64,000 nt of DNA from Flavobacteriaceae bacterium (GCA_028284005.1 JANQSO010000015.1:60008-124007); one strand, 5' to 3'. Shown: positions 36,771-43,923, counted from the first letter of the stretch. The notes: generated by a model from the letters alone, not told the origin. A program made the numbers and translations.

Positions 36771-37703
36771 ATGAATTTCAAATCTCTACCACAGCTTTTA
36801 GATTACTTTAAAGAGGAAAGCACTTGTATTGAATACTACGAACATATCCGTTGGAACGGTGATCCTGCGTGTCCTCATTGTGGTGGTTTGAACCCTTATA
36901 AAACAAAAAGAGGTTACAGATGTAGTGAGAAAGAATGTAGAAAAGACTTTACTGTAAAAGTGGGGACTATATTTGAAAACTCTAAAATACCGTTACGTAC
37001 TTGGTTTGCTGCTATCTTTTTAGCTACTAATCACAAAAAAGGAATTTCAAGCGTACAATTAGCAAGTGATCTGGGCATTACGCAAAAAAGTGCCTGGCAT
37101 GTTCTTCATAGAATTAGAGAAATGCTAAGAGAAAAAGCACCTAAAATGATAGGTGATACCAATATGGTAGAGATTGATGAAGCCTATATCGGTGGTAAGG
37201 AAGGGAACAAACATTATAAGAAACAGCGCTCTAATGAGAACCCTAATCTTAAAAATGACGGTACACCTTACCAACCTAAGAAAATGGTAGTAGGCTTAGT
37301 TGAGCGTGGTGGGGACATTATTGTAAAGCATGTAAAAAGAGCAACCAATGAAGAAATTTTACCACTACTAGATAATCATATCGCCGAAGGTTCAGAGGTT
37401 CATACAGACGAAAGTAATGTATATCATAAAGTTGGTAGAACATTCACTCATAAGACTGTTGTACACTCGGCTAGCCAGTATGTAGTTGGTAACTGTCATA
37501 CTAACACCATTGAGAACTTTTGGAGCCAATTAAAGCGAGGTATTAATGGTATTTATCACCACGTAAGCGAAAAGCACTTAGAGCGTTATTTAGACGAGTA
37601 TGCCAATAGATATAACACTCGTAATTTGACCTCGCAAGAGCGTTTTGAATATTTCTTAGAGCAAAGTGAAAGTGTGTTGCCATATAAGAATCTAGTCAAC
37701 TAA
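36771..37703 (+). CDS. IS1595-family transposase
   Basis: A 310-residue transposase. The N-terminal zinc ribbon is intact (C34, C37, C51, C56). It is followed by a helical domain with KKGISSVQLASDLGITQKSAWHVLHRIRE, then the catalytic core: Asp in VEIDEAYIGGKEGN, Asp in VHTDESNVY and Asn in CHTNTIENFWSQLKRGI, as in the DDN-type ISXO2/IS1595 group. Apparently intact, so the element could be active. Confidence 0.92.
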   Translation: MNFKSLPQLLDYFKEESTCIEYYEHIRWNGDPACPHCGGLNPYKTKRGYRCSEKECRKDFTVKVGTIFENSKIPLRTWFAAIFLATNHKKGISSVQLASDLGITQKSAWHVLHRIREMLREKAPKMIGDTNMVEIDEAYIGGKEGNKHYKKQRSNENPNLKNDGTPYQPKKMVVGLVERGGDIIVKHVKRATNEEILPLLDNHIAEGSEVHTDESNVYHKVGRTFTHKTVVHSASQYVVGNCHTNTIENFWSQLKRGINGIYHHVSEKHLERYLDEYANRYNTRNLTSQERFEYFLEQSESVLPYKNLVN

Positions 37704-37842
37704 TAATATTGAAATTAAACTTGCGTTAAATGAATACAAGAATTACATTAGCATGTGTTAAAGAAAAGTTAAATTTATGTTAAATCACTACTGTGTATTA
37801 CCCACAACTGTAACATTTGTTGCTTTTCACTAGTCTATTATA

Positions 37843-37850
37843 TACCTTTG
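37843..37850 (+). promoter_or_regulatory. -7 box TACCTTTG just outside the IS right end
   Basis: TAnnTTTG with TTG at 37820-37822, a spacer of 20 nt, which fits the -33/-7 model. It lies 40 nt outside the IS and drives the small genes from 37876. Confidence 0.65.
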
Positions 37851-37875
37851 TTAATAACAATAAACAAAAAGCATT

Positions 37876-38031
37876 ATGAAATTCATTTTAAAAGGCAAAA
37901 AAGATAAGGGGCTTGACGGCTTTGCTTATAGCTTAATCGCCAGTTTGGGGATTATGTTTGCCTTGTCAGCATTCTCCCCTACGTTGGCAGTAGCTTTTGT
38001 TGTCCTTATTTTAACGGGTAGCTTCTTATAA
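37876..38031 (+). CDS. 51-residue membrane microprotein
   Basis: Starts MKFILKGKKDKGLDGFAYS and is almost wholly hydrophobic after residue 17, with two membrane stretches. It has a good promoter and is first in a run of three small genes with gaps of 15 and 0 nt. Function unknown. Confidence 0.6.
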   Translation: MKFILKGKKDKGLDGFAYSLIASLGIMFALSAFSPTLAVAFVVLILTGSFL

Positions 38032-38046
38032 AAACAAGATTTAAAC

Positions 38047-38346
38047 ATGAACTACATTAATATAGGCGTCCTTATCGGGATCGTCTCTGTTGCTTGTTAC
38101 TTTATTTATAGACTTACAAAAAAAAGAAAAACATATGTTGCCTATGACATTATACGGTGTTTTGCTTTTGGGTTTTCTATATCTTTTGCAGCTTACATGA
38201 TATATATTGGATATAAAAAAATTTGTGATAATATAGAGGATATGGTTAACTCATGTATTATGATAGGTGGTTTTGCAATTGCGGTTTTCGCTATTGATGC
38301 AATAATAAAAACAATAGGAAAGGCGGATAATGAAAACTCCCATTGA
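38047..38346 (+). CDS. small membrane protein
   Basis: A 99-residue protein with three membrane helices (residues about 3-21, 40-57, 70-88). It lies 15 nt after the 51-residue gene and abuts the next. Function unknown. Confidence 0.65.
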   Translation: MNYINIGVLIGIVSVACYFIYRLTKKRKTYVAYDIIRCFAFGFSISFAAYMIYIGYKKICDNIEDMVNSCIMIGGFAIAVFAIDAIIKTIGKADNENSH

Positions 38347-38481
38347 ATGAAGAAGAAAAAGAAAAAAAGAGCTAAGAAGTACGAAAAGAAGTTGACCATT
38401 GACGGCACTCTTGACGACGTTCTAAAAGTTTCCGTTCCAAAGCCAAAGGACAAAGATAGTAGCGGTGTAGACAACGGCTAA
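38347..38481 (+). CDS. 44-residue lysine-rich microprotein
   Basis: Begins MKKKKKKRAKKYEKKLTIDG and continues TLDDVLKVSVPKPKDKD. Its ATG follows the previous stop directly. The YEKKLTIDGTLDDVLKVS pattern is one I associate with short conserved Bacteroidota proteins of mobile regions. Function unknown. Confidence 0.6.
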   Translation: MKKKKKKRAKKYEKKLTIDGTLDDVLKVSVPKPKDKDSSGVDNG

Positions 38482-38690
38482 AATATTGCACGCATTTTGG
38501 GATGTACTGTAGGGTTTAAACGTGACAGGCATTACAACGTGCAAGAAGTTCATTGTAATAGAAATATTGAATTTTGACATTTGTCCCCGGAGGGTTTAGG
38601 CGTGATACCGTCTAAGAAATTCAAACGTTTCCATCTTCAAAAAAAATCACTCCCGATTTATTATAGTAATTCTATTCTACCTTGTGGTAA

Positions 38691-38729
38691 CAGGCATATA
38701 AGTCCCCCGTATAGGTAACTATATACAAC
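38691..38729. repeat. island repeat, copy 2
   Basis: CAGGCATATAAGTCCCCCG opens the copy; the dyad GTATAG, 4 nt, CTATATAC follows, then AAC. Compared with copy 1 the arms of the dyad change together (AAG/CTT to AG/CT), so the pairing is kept. Confidence 0.65.
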
Positions 38730-38809
38730 ATTACACTAAAAGCATTGGGTTAAATTTATTATGCGTAGCTGGTTTCTTACAAAATGATGTGTATTTGGCA
38801 TAGATTATG

Positions 38810-38817
38810 TATCTTTG
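38810..38817 (+). promoter_or_regulatory. -7 box TATCTTTG of the Panacea gene
   Basis: It lies 23 nt before the GTG at 38841 and downstream of the in-frame ATG at 38784, so the GTG is the likely start. Confidence 0.6.
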
Positions 38818-38840
38818 TCGTGTCAAACAGCAACTTTATC

Positions 38841-39305
38841 GTGAAAACCCACTCAGCAAGATACATTAGTGATTGCTTATTATTTATTGCATCTCAATCT
38901 GGTGAATCTGATATAACAAATTTAAAACTTCAAAAACTGTTATATTACATTCAAGGAGCAACCTTGTCTCTAAATGGACAAAGAATGTTTCAAGAAGATA
39001 TAACAAAATGGCAATACGGCCCTGTTGTTGTTCCCATTTATCATGCTTTTAGAGATTATGGACATCAAATTATATCTCCCCCGGAAAAAATTGACTTAAA
39101 AGATTTACACGAAACACAATTGAAGGTAATTGAGGATGTTTATTCTTTTTTCGGTCAATTTTCAGCTCTTAAGCTTATGGATATGACACATAGCGAATCT
39201 CCCTGGATTAATGCAGAAATGCGAGAAGAAATTACTGATGAAGCATTGGTTGAGTTCTTCGACACTATTGTAGTTAAAGGGAATGGCAAAGAAGGGCAAA
39301 AATAA
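38841..39305 (+). CDS. Panacea (DUF4065/SocA-like) antitoxin candidate
   Basis: A 154-residue protein with the Panacea pattern: ARYISDCLLFIASQSGESDITNLKLQKLLYYIQGATLSLNG, ITKWQYGPVVVPIYHAFRDYG, and SPWINAEMREEIT near the end. Panacea proteins are established as antitoxins in many two-gene toxin-antitoxin pairs and as proteolysis adaptors (SocA, GepA). The GTG start is set by the promoter position. Its end overlaps the next gene by 23 nt, as expected of a coupled pair. Confidence 0.85.
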   Translation: MKTHSARYISDCLLFIASQSGESDITNLKLQKLLYYIQGATLSLNGQRMFQEDITKWQYGPVVVPIYHAFRDYGHQIISPPEKIDLKDLHETQLKVIEDVYSFFGQFSALKLMDMTHSESPWINAEMREEITDEALVEFFDTIVVKGNGKEGQK

Positions 39306-39717
39306 GTTCAAAAAAACTAGTATAACTCCAAGCGACTTATTTAAGTATGAGTTCGATGACTCATTGGCAGTAATGCCAAACTACGATTATCCTGTATTTT
39401 GTTTTAAGCACTTACATCCTGATTATGATTTGAAAAATTGTGATAGTGATGAGTTAACAGCTTTAATGCACCAACTTGCAAATCTTAGTAAGTTGACTTG
39501 GCAAAAACTTACATTGACACAGCGTCATGGCATGGGATCTGAGAAAATATATATATCGCAAATGGCAGCCAACTGCCCCGACTTTATAACAGAGGATGTT
39601 GATTTTCTATTGGCTTTTAGGTTTATTGGGAAAAAACCTTTCCTTGTTCATAGAAACAGATTTATTTGTCATGTTTTATTTATAGACAACAAGTTTTCAT
39701 TATACAATCATGGATAA
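39283..39717 (+). CDS. putative toxin partner of the Panacea protein
   Basis: A 144-residue protein with a basic start (MAKKGKNKFKKTS) and a compact domain: YPVFCFKHLHPDYDLKNC, LTWQKLTLTQRHGMGSEKI, and the end FLVHRNRFICHVLFIDNKFSLYNHG. Several His, Arg and Lys residues could be catalytic, but no known nuclease motif is evident. Its 23-nt overlap with the Panacea gene supports a toxin role by analogy; not proven. Confidence 0.75.
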   Translation: MAKKGKNKFKKTSITPSDLFKYEFDDSLAVMPNYDYPVFCFKHLHPDYDLKNCDSDELTALMHQLANLSKLTWQKLTLTQRHGMGSEKIYISQMAANCPDFITEDVDFLLAFRFIGKKPFLVHRNRFICHVLFIDNKFSLYNHG

Positions 39718-39783
39718 ACTTAGAACTAAATTATCGAAAGATTTAAAAAATTAGGTGTGGATTTGAGTGTAGTAAATTATTAA
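39710..39783 (+). pseudogene. frame-shifted relic of a small island gene
   Basis: An ATG inside the end of the previous gene opens MDKLRTKLSKDLKN and stops; in the next frame LGVDLSVVNY follows at once. Joined, the ending resembles KDLKELGIDLVITKN of the gene at 34607. One extra A in the run of six at 39745-39750 would restore it. Confidence 0.4.
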
Positions 39784-40173
39784 TTATTTACAACAATGCT
39801 TATGAATTTTATTTAAATATTCTAAAGCTTTACTTGCTTCCGCAGAGGTTACTTTGTATGTAGTATATCTAGAATACCTAGACCTATCGTCAAGCCACTT
39901 ATATCCAATTGAAATATCAATTGGAGCATTTCTTTGAATCAATTTTAATCTAGCAATATGCCTACCTCTAAGATTATAAGCATTTTTGACCTCACTTATA
40001 TTTTTACATTTTTGTGCGCCAATTGTATGTGGAAGTAGATTATCTTCTAGTAAATGTATAGAGGAGTAAAAGGAAGTTGTTACTACCCAATCATAATATT
40101 TTTTACCACTATTAAGTTCTTCGGCTAAATCTTTGTTTCTTTCGCCGTGAACAATTCTTTTGCTTTTCGACAT
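39784..40173 (-). CDS. HEPN-type domain protein
   Basis: A 129-residue helical protein. YDWVVTTSFYSSIHLLEDNLLP resembles the first long HEPN helix, and YTTYKVTSAEASKALEYLNKIHKH the last. HEPN proteins are often RNase toxins; the classical R-x4-6-H motif is not clean, with RGRHIARLK the only near candidate. It begins directly after the stop of its upstream partner (0-nt gap), so the two form a module. Confidence 0.65.
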   Translation of the reverse strand: MSKSKRIVHGERNKDLAEELNSGKKYYDWVVTTSFYSSIHLLEDNLLPHTIGAQKCKNISEVKNAYNLRGRHIARLKLIQRNAPIDISIGYKWLDDRSRYSRYTTYKVTSAEASKALEYLNKIHKHCCK

Positions 40174-40707
40174 TTATTCAAATTCTTCTGAATACTGATA
40201 ACCATCCTGCGATAATAATTCAAGGTCTAAATCAGAAGAACCTACAAGACCCATATCTAAATCTACACCAAACAATTCATCAAATATTCTTTTAATCTCA
40301 AATATTTTTGAATAAGTGCTTGTAATAAATTCATCATTCAGTAGAAGTTCATTATTAACAGCGATGATTACTTTTGGATTTTCGTGGAAAATATTTAAGT
40401 GGAAAGAATCCACTTTATTGCCCCTTTTTCTAATATGGTCTACAATCCGTCCAGATAATATATATACCTGTGTAGCCTTTTGAGTTAATTCTTCTACCTT
40501 GTTTTTTACAAGTTTAGCAACAATTTCTTCCCTTCCTGTCTTTATACCAGATTTTTCACCAGCATTAAAACCTTCGCTGAAAGCATCAGCCACAACATCC
40601 GCATGATAATAATTGTTTTGAGCTTTGCTTTTTACATCGTTTTGGTGCGATCTTAAATAGGATTGAAATTGTTCTGTTCCTGTTTTATCTTTAAAGTTTA
40701 CAGCCAT
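40174..40707 (-). CDS. partner of the HEPN-type protein, unknown
   Basis: A 177-residue protein: charged, Gln-rich start, a glycine-containing helix (FSEGFNAGEKSGIKTGREEIVAKLV), a central NIFHENPKVIIAVNNELLLNDEF with beta-alpha character, and an acidic end GLVGSSDLDLELLSQDGYQYSEEFE. A nucleotidyltransferase (MNT) fold was considered but the GSx10DxD motif is absent. Upstream position suggests an antitoxin or recognition subunit. Confidence 0.65.
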   Translation of the reverse strand: MAVNFKDKTGTEQFQSYLRSHQNDVKSKAQNNYYHADVVADAFSEGFNAGEKSGIKTGREEIVAKLVKNKVEELTQKATQVYILSGRIVDHIRKRGNKVDSFHLNIFHENPKVIIAVNNELLLNDEFITSTYSKIFEIKRIFDELFGVDLDMGLVGSSDLDLELLSQDGYQYSEEFE

Positions 40708-40745
40708 TACAATATAAAATAAATAAAAGTGTGTGTGAAAAAAGA

Positions 40746-40778
40746 GTGCAAATATATATTTATATTAAGTATTTGCGC
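40746..40778 (-). promoter_or_regulatory. operator-like dyad over the HEPN-module promoter
   Basis: GTGCAAATA and TATTTGCGC form an imperfect inverted repeat with a 15-nt centre. The minus-strand -7 box TATATTTG (40749-40756) lies inside the left arm. This placement suggests autorepression, as in toxin-antitoxin modules. Confidence 0.55.
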
Positions 40779-40963
40779 CATAAAATTAATATAATTAATT
40801 AGTTAACCAAATAAATTATGAATTATTATCATAGATTAAATGCATAAAATTAGGTTAAACGGTAATATTCTTATTAAAGATAACGATAAAAATTTAGTTT
40901 ACATATCATTTAAAGGCTAAATTTTAGTTAATTCACTTGGGTTTAGACGCAGAATTAGAATTA

Positions 40964-41030
40964 AATTACACCAAATATTTGCACAAGTGTAATTAACTAC
41001 TTATATTTGTAGTGTACTAATTGATACACT
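40964..41030. promoter_or_regulatory. nested palindromes before the second transposase
   Basis: AATTACAC and GTGTAATT (40964-40994) enclose the perfect palindrome CAAATATTTG (40972-40981). A -7 box TATATTTG follows (41002-41009), and AGTGTA/TACACT (41011-41030) forms a hairpin ending at the start codon. The rest of the 323-nt gap 40708-41030 is AT-rich with no gene seen. Confidence 0.5.
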
Positions 41031-41936
41031 ATGATTAACAAGGATTTTAAATCGATACTAGAGCTAATTCAAGCCTTCCCGGACGAGCAATCTTGCATCG
41101 ACCATTTAGAAGAAATACGCTGGAACGGTAACGTAGTAAGCCCTTTTGATCCAAATTCAAAGGTGTATAACTGTGCCGGGAATAAGTATAAGTGTAAAGA
41201 GACTGGAAAGTACTTCAACGTTAAGACCAACACTATTTTTGATAACACTAAGTTACCATTGCAAAAATGGTTTTTAGCAATTTGGTTGGTTACAGGTCAT
41301 AAAAAAGGGATTTCTTCTTTGCAGTTAGGCCGTGATTTAGATATTACCCAAAAATCTGCGTGGTTTATGTTAGGTCGTATTCGTCAATGTTTTGGGATTG
41401 ATAACGACACTAAACTAAATAATGAAGTTGAAGCGGACGAAACGTTTATAGGCGGGAAAAATGCTAACAGGCACGAAAATAAGAAGGTAAAAGGAACAAG
41501 TGATGATAAATCCCCTGTCTTGGGTATGGTAGAAAGAGGTGGTAAATTGACTGCTAAGAAGGTTAAAAATACTACTCACGAAACACTTTCAAAAGAGATT
41601 GTTGATAGTGTAAAAGAAGGTGCTAAATTATATACAGATGATTATTCTTCTTATAACGCTATGAAGCGTATTTATGACCATAGTGTTGTTAAACATAGCA
41701 AAAGCCAATATGTAAAAGGCAGAGTTCACACGAACACTATTGAGGGCTTTTGGTCGCTATTAAAAAGAGGTATCTTTGGAGTGTATCACTTTACATCAAA
41801 GAAACACTTGCAATTATATGTAGACGAATTTGTATTTAGATATAATTCACGTAAGATTACAGAAGGAAGTAGATTTAATTTACTCCTTACAAATACAGAG
41901 AACAGAATAACGTATAAAGAATTGATTAATGAGTAA
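41031..41936 (+). CDS. IS1595-family transposase, zinc ribbon altered
   Basis: A 301-residue transposase. The catalytic residues are present: EVEADETFIGGK, LYTDDYSSY and HTNTIEGFWSLLKRGIFG. The N-terminal zinc ribbon has lost its first CxxC (the region reads VVSPFDPNSKVYNCAGNKYKCKETG), unlike the element at 36771. The start codon is preceded by a hairpin. Its stop lies inside the start region of the BRO-N gene. Confidence 0.9.
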   Translation: MINKDFKSILELIQAFPDEQSCIDHLEEIRWNGNVVSPFDPNSKVYNCAGNKYKCKETGKYFNVKTNTIFDNTKLPLQKWFLAIWLVTGHKKGISSLQLGRDLDITQKSAWFMLGRIRQCFGIDNDTKLNNEVEADETFIGGKNANRHENKKVKGTSDDKSPVLGMVERGGKLTAKKVKNTTHETLSKEIVDSVKEGAKLYTDDYSSYNAMKRIYDHSVVKHSKSQYVKGRVHTNTIEGFWSLLKRGIFGVYHFTSKKHLQLYVDEFVFRYNSRKITEGSRFNLLLTNTENRITYKELINE

Positions 41937-42891
41937 GAAAGAAGAAACAAAAAAAGTAGAAAGTAATAACAAAATAGCCCTTTTTGAGGGAGAAGAAATA
42001 AGAAGGGTAATGTTCGATGGAGAATGGTATTACTCAATTGAAGATGTAGTTGGTGCTTTATCTGAATCCACCAACGTAAAGGAATATGTTAAAAAACTGA
42101 GACAGAGAGATGAAGAACTTTCCAAAGGGTGGGGACAATTTGTACACCCCCTTCCTATTATGACTAAAGGTGGGAGGCAAAATATTAACTGTGCCAATAC
42201 AGAAAGTATATTCAGAATCATTCAGTCCATTCCCTCTAAAAATGCGGAACCATTTAAAAGGTGGTTGGCTAGAGTTGGCAAGGAAAGAATTGACGAGATT
42301 GAACAACCTGCTAAAGCTATAGAAAGAGGAAAAGGATATTATCAAACTAAGGGATATACTCCTGAATGGATACAAACTAGAACGGCAGGAATTGATACTA
42401 GAGTTTCGTTAACAGACGCATTAAAGGAGAGCGGTATTACAAAGGGCTATGAGTACGCTATTTTAACCAACGAAATGTATAAATCATGGTCTGGATTTAG
42501 TGCTTCTGAATACAAAGAATATAAGGGATTAGGCAAAAAAGAAAGCCTTCGGGACAATATGAGTTCAATGGAAGTGGCCACTACTTTGTTTAGTGAAACA
42601 GCGGCTAGAGAGCTTATAGAAAAAACTGGGGCTAAAGGATTTAAAGAGACTAGGACACAAATTCACATAGCAGGAACTATTGCTAGAGAAGCTGTTAAAA
42701 GGATTGAAAAAGAAACAGGCAAAAAAGTGGTTACACACAAAAATATGAAGGAGTTAAATTCTCCGGAAGTTCAAAAGCAAATAGCGCAAGAATCCCTGCC
42801 TGATAAAAAGGAACTTGAAGAACCTCTTTCAGATTTCAACAAAAAACTAAAAAAGGGTATTGAATGGAATCCAAAAGATCACAAGAAATAG
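41929..42891 (+). CDS. BRO-N domain protein
   Basis: A 320-residue protein with a BRO-N domain at about residues 15-115 (EIRRVMFDGEWYYSIEDVVGALSESTNVKEYVKKLR, FRIIQSIPSKNAEPFKRWLARVG), followed by a helical C-terminal part like DinD-type BRO proteins. BRO-N proteins bind DNA and are common in phages and mobile elements. The start overlaps the transposase stop by 8 nt, so translation is probably coupled. Confidence 0.82.
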   Translation: MSKKEETKKVESNNKIALFEGEEIRRVMFDGEWYYSIEDVVGALSESTNVKEYVKKLRQRDEELSKGWGQFVHPLPIMTKGGRQNINCANTESIFRIIQSIPSKNAEPFKRWLARVGKERIDEIEQPAKAIERGKGYYQTKGYTPEWIQTRTAGIDTRVSLTDALKESGITKGYEYAILTNEMYKSWSGFSASEYKEYKGLGKKESLRDNMSSMEVATTLFSETAARELIEKTGAKGFKETRTQIHIAGTIAREAVKRIEKETGKKVVTHKNMKELNSPEVQKQIAQESLPDKKELEEPLSDFNKKLKKGIEWNPKDHKK

Positions 42892-42892
42892 T

Positions 42893-43123
42893 ATGAAGAA
42901 ACTGAAACTAATCATTGCTTTAATTCTTATTATAATTCCACTAATATTGGGTATAGTAATTATGTATAAATACCTAGAGATTACTCCTTTTGATTTTGGA
43001 GGGAGGAAGGTAAACATCCATAAGGTACTTCTTGGAGATAAAGGTTCATATATGATGCCCGTTTTTTACGGATTGATGTTGTTGTCTGGGGTGATACTCT
43101 TGAAGGATAGCGACAAAAAATAG
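42893..43123 (+). CDS. small two-helix membrane protein
   Basis: A 76-residue protein with an N-terminal hydrophobic helix (KLIIALILIIIPLILGIVIMYKYL) and a second helix near the C-terminus (MMPVFYGLMLLSGVILL). It starts 1 nt after the BRO-N stop. The longer frame from 42860 is an artefact. Function unknown. Confidence 0.6.
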   Translation: MKKLKLIIALILIIIPLILGIVIMYKYLEITPFDFGGRKVNIHKVLLGDKGSYMMPVFYGLMLLSGVILLKDSDKK

Positions 43124-43330
43124 CACTCGGTTTTGACCGTTTCTTTAGAACTTCAGATAGTGATGGCTGAAGTATTAACAAGTGCAACAGGTTCTTTCAC
43201 ATGGTAGATTTTACTTTAACTGGTTAACAGTTCGCAATAGCGCATATTAACTTATCGATGTGAAGTAAATACTATCCGAAAAAAAGCCATATTCCTAATG
43301 GCGAAAGCAAACTTTACTTCTTAGTGTAAA

Positions 43331-43356
43331 CAGGTATATAGTTCCCCCCGTATAAG
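43331..43356. repeat. island repeat, copy 3
   Basis: CAGGTATATAGTTCCCCCCG is followed by TATAAG, after which similarity to copies 1 and 2 stops. It carries only the left half and so resembles one end of a recombined site. Confidence 0.6.
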
Positions 43357-43373
43357 CCTCTTCAATTGTTTTT

Positions 43374-43409
43374 AAACGACTACAAGCATTTGCAAACGAC
43401 TATAAACGA
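43374..43409. repeat. helically phased AAACGA repeats upstream of ssb
   Basis: AAACGACTACAA (43374), AAACGACTATAA (43394) and AAACGAAAGTAA (43404) start 20 and 10 nt apart. The gap 43124-43537 otherwise holds the third island repeat and no gene. Confidence 0.5.
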
Positions 43410-43537
43410 AAGTAAATAGGTAACAACCGACTTGTTCTTGCAGGCTGCTTCATATTTGCACTGTTGAATCATCAAGGTTCAATAATCTTAACTGTTTAAC
43501 CCGTCTGCCACTGGGCAGGCTTTAAAATTTAATTAGT

Positions 43538-43870
43538 ATGAACACGCTTAGAAACAAAGTACAGTTGATTGGAAACTTAGGAAACGACCCGGAGATCATC
43601 ACATTGGAATCCGGAAAGAAACTTGCAAAATTTTCGCTTGCCACCAATGACACCTATAAAAATGCCGAGGGCGAAAAGGTAACCGATACGCAATGGCATA
43701 ATCTAATCGCATGGAACAAGACGGCAGAGATCGTGGAGCAATATGTAACCAAAGGAAAGGAGATCGCTGTCGAAGGAAAATTAACATCCCGCAGTTATGA
43801 AGATAAAGACGGGCAGAAACGCTATGTCACCGAGGTGGTGGTAAATGAGCTGTTGATGCTTGGGAAGTAA
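43538..43870 (+). CDS. ssb: single-stranded DNA-binding protein, short form
   Basis: A 110-residue SSB consisting of the OB fold only (NKVQLIGNLGNDPEIITLESGKKLAKFSLAT ... GKLTSRSYEDKDGQKRYVTEVVVNELLMLGK). The Gly-rich linker and the acidic tip that recruits partner proteins in E. coli are missing. It is probably a second, accessory SSB. Its base composition is richer in GC than the island genes before it. Own terminator. Confidence 0.9.
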   Translation: MNTLRNKVQLIGNLGNDPEIITLESGKKLAKFSLATNDTYKNAEGEKVTDTQWHNLIAWNKTAEIVEQYVTKGKEIAVEGKLTSRSYEDKDGQKRYVTEVVVNELLMLGK

Positions 43871-43873
43871 TAC

Positions 43874-43907
43874 AAGAGGGCTACTCAATACAAAGAGTAG
43901 CCCTCTT
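43874..43907 (+). terminator. rho-independent terminator after ssb
   Basis: AAGAGGGCTACTC and GAGTAGCCCTCTT form a perfect 13-bp stem with an 8-nt loop, 4 nt after the ssb stop. Confidence 0.9.
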
Positions 43908-43923
43908 TAAGTATAGTATAGTA

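Larger units (their letters stand above)
36459..37803. mobile_element. IS1595-family element with terminal inverted repeats and a passenger
   Basis: The left end GGGTATGTATTTAGTAGTG and the right end read inward (GGGTAATACACAGTAGTG) align with about 22 of 30 matches over the first 30 nt. The 1345-bp element holds the transposase and a divergent 68-residue gene whose stop codon lies inside the left repeat. I found no matching 8-bp target duplication in the flanks (AAAAATAG versus ACAACTGT), so the insertion is old or has been rearranged. Confidence 0.7.
38482..38840. other. gene-free stretch with short direct repeats
   Basis: This 359-nt gap holds two related 17-nt words, AGGGTTTAAACGTGACA (38511) and AGGGTTTAGGCGTGATA (38591), then the second island repeat, then the promoter of the Panacea gene. 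No credible reading frame was seen. Confidence 0.5.
41031..43123 (+). mobile_element. second IS1595-type unit with passenger genes; ends not resolved
   Basis: A transposase, a BRO-N gene and a small membrane-protein gene are packed with an 8-nt overlap and a 1-nt gap. IS1595-family elements are known to carry passenger genes. I could not find terminal inverted repeats like those of the element at 36459, so the limits given are only those of the genes. Confidence 0.5.

Noticed and set aside
36459..37803. 8-bp target duplication around the IS
   Set aside because: Flanks AAAAATAG and ACAACTGT do not match.
40174..40707. MNT nucleotidyltransferase partner of HEPN
   Set aside because: The GSx10DxD motif is not present; only a short GSSDLD segment near the C-terminus resembles it.
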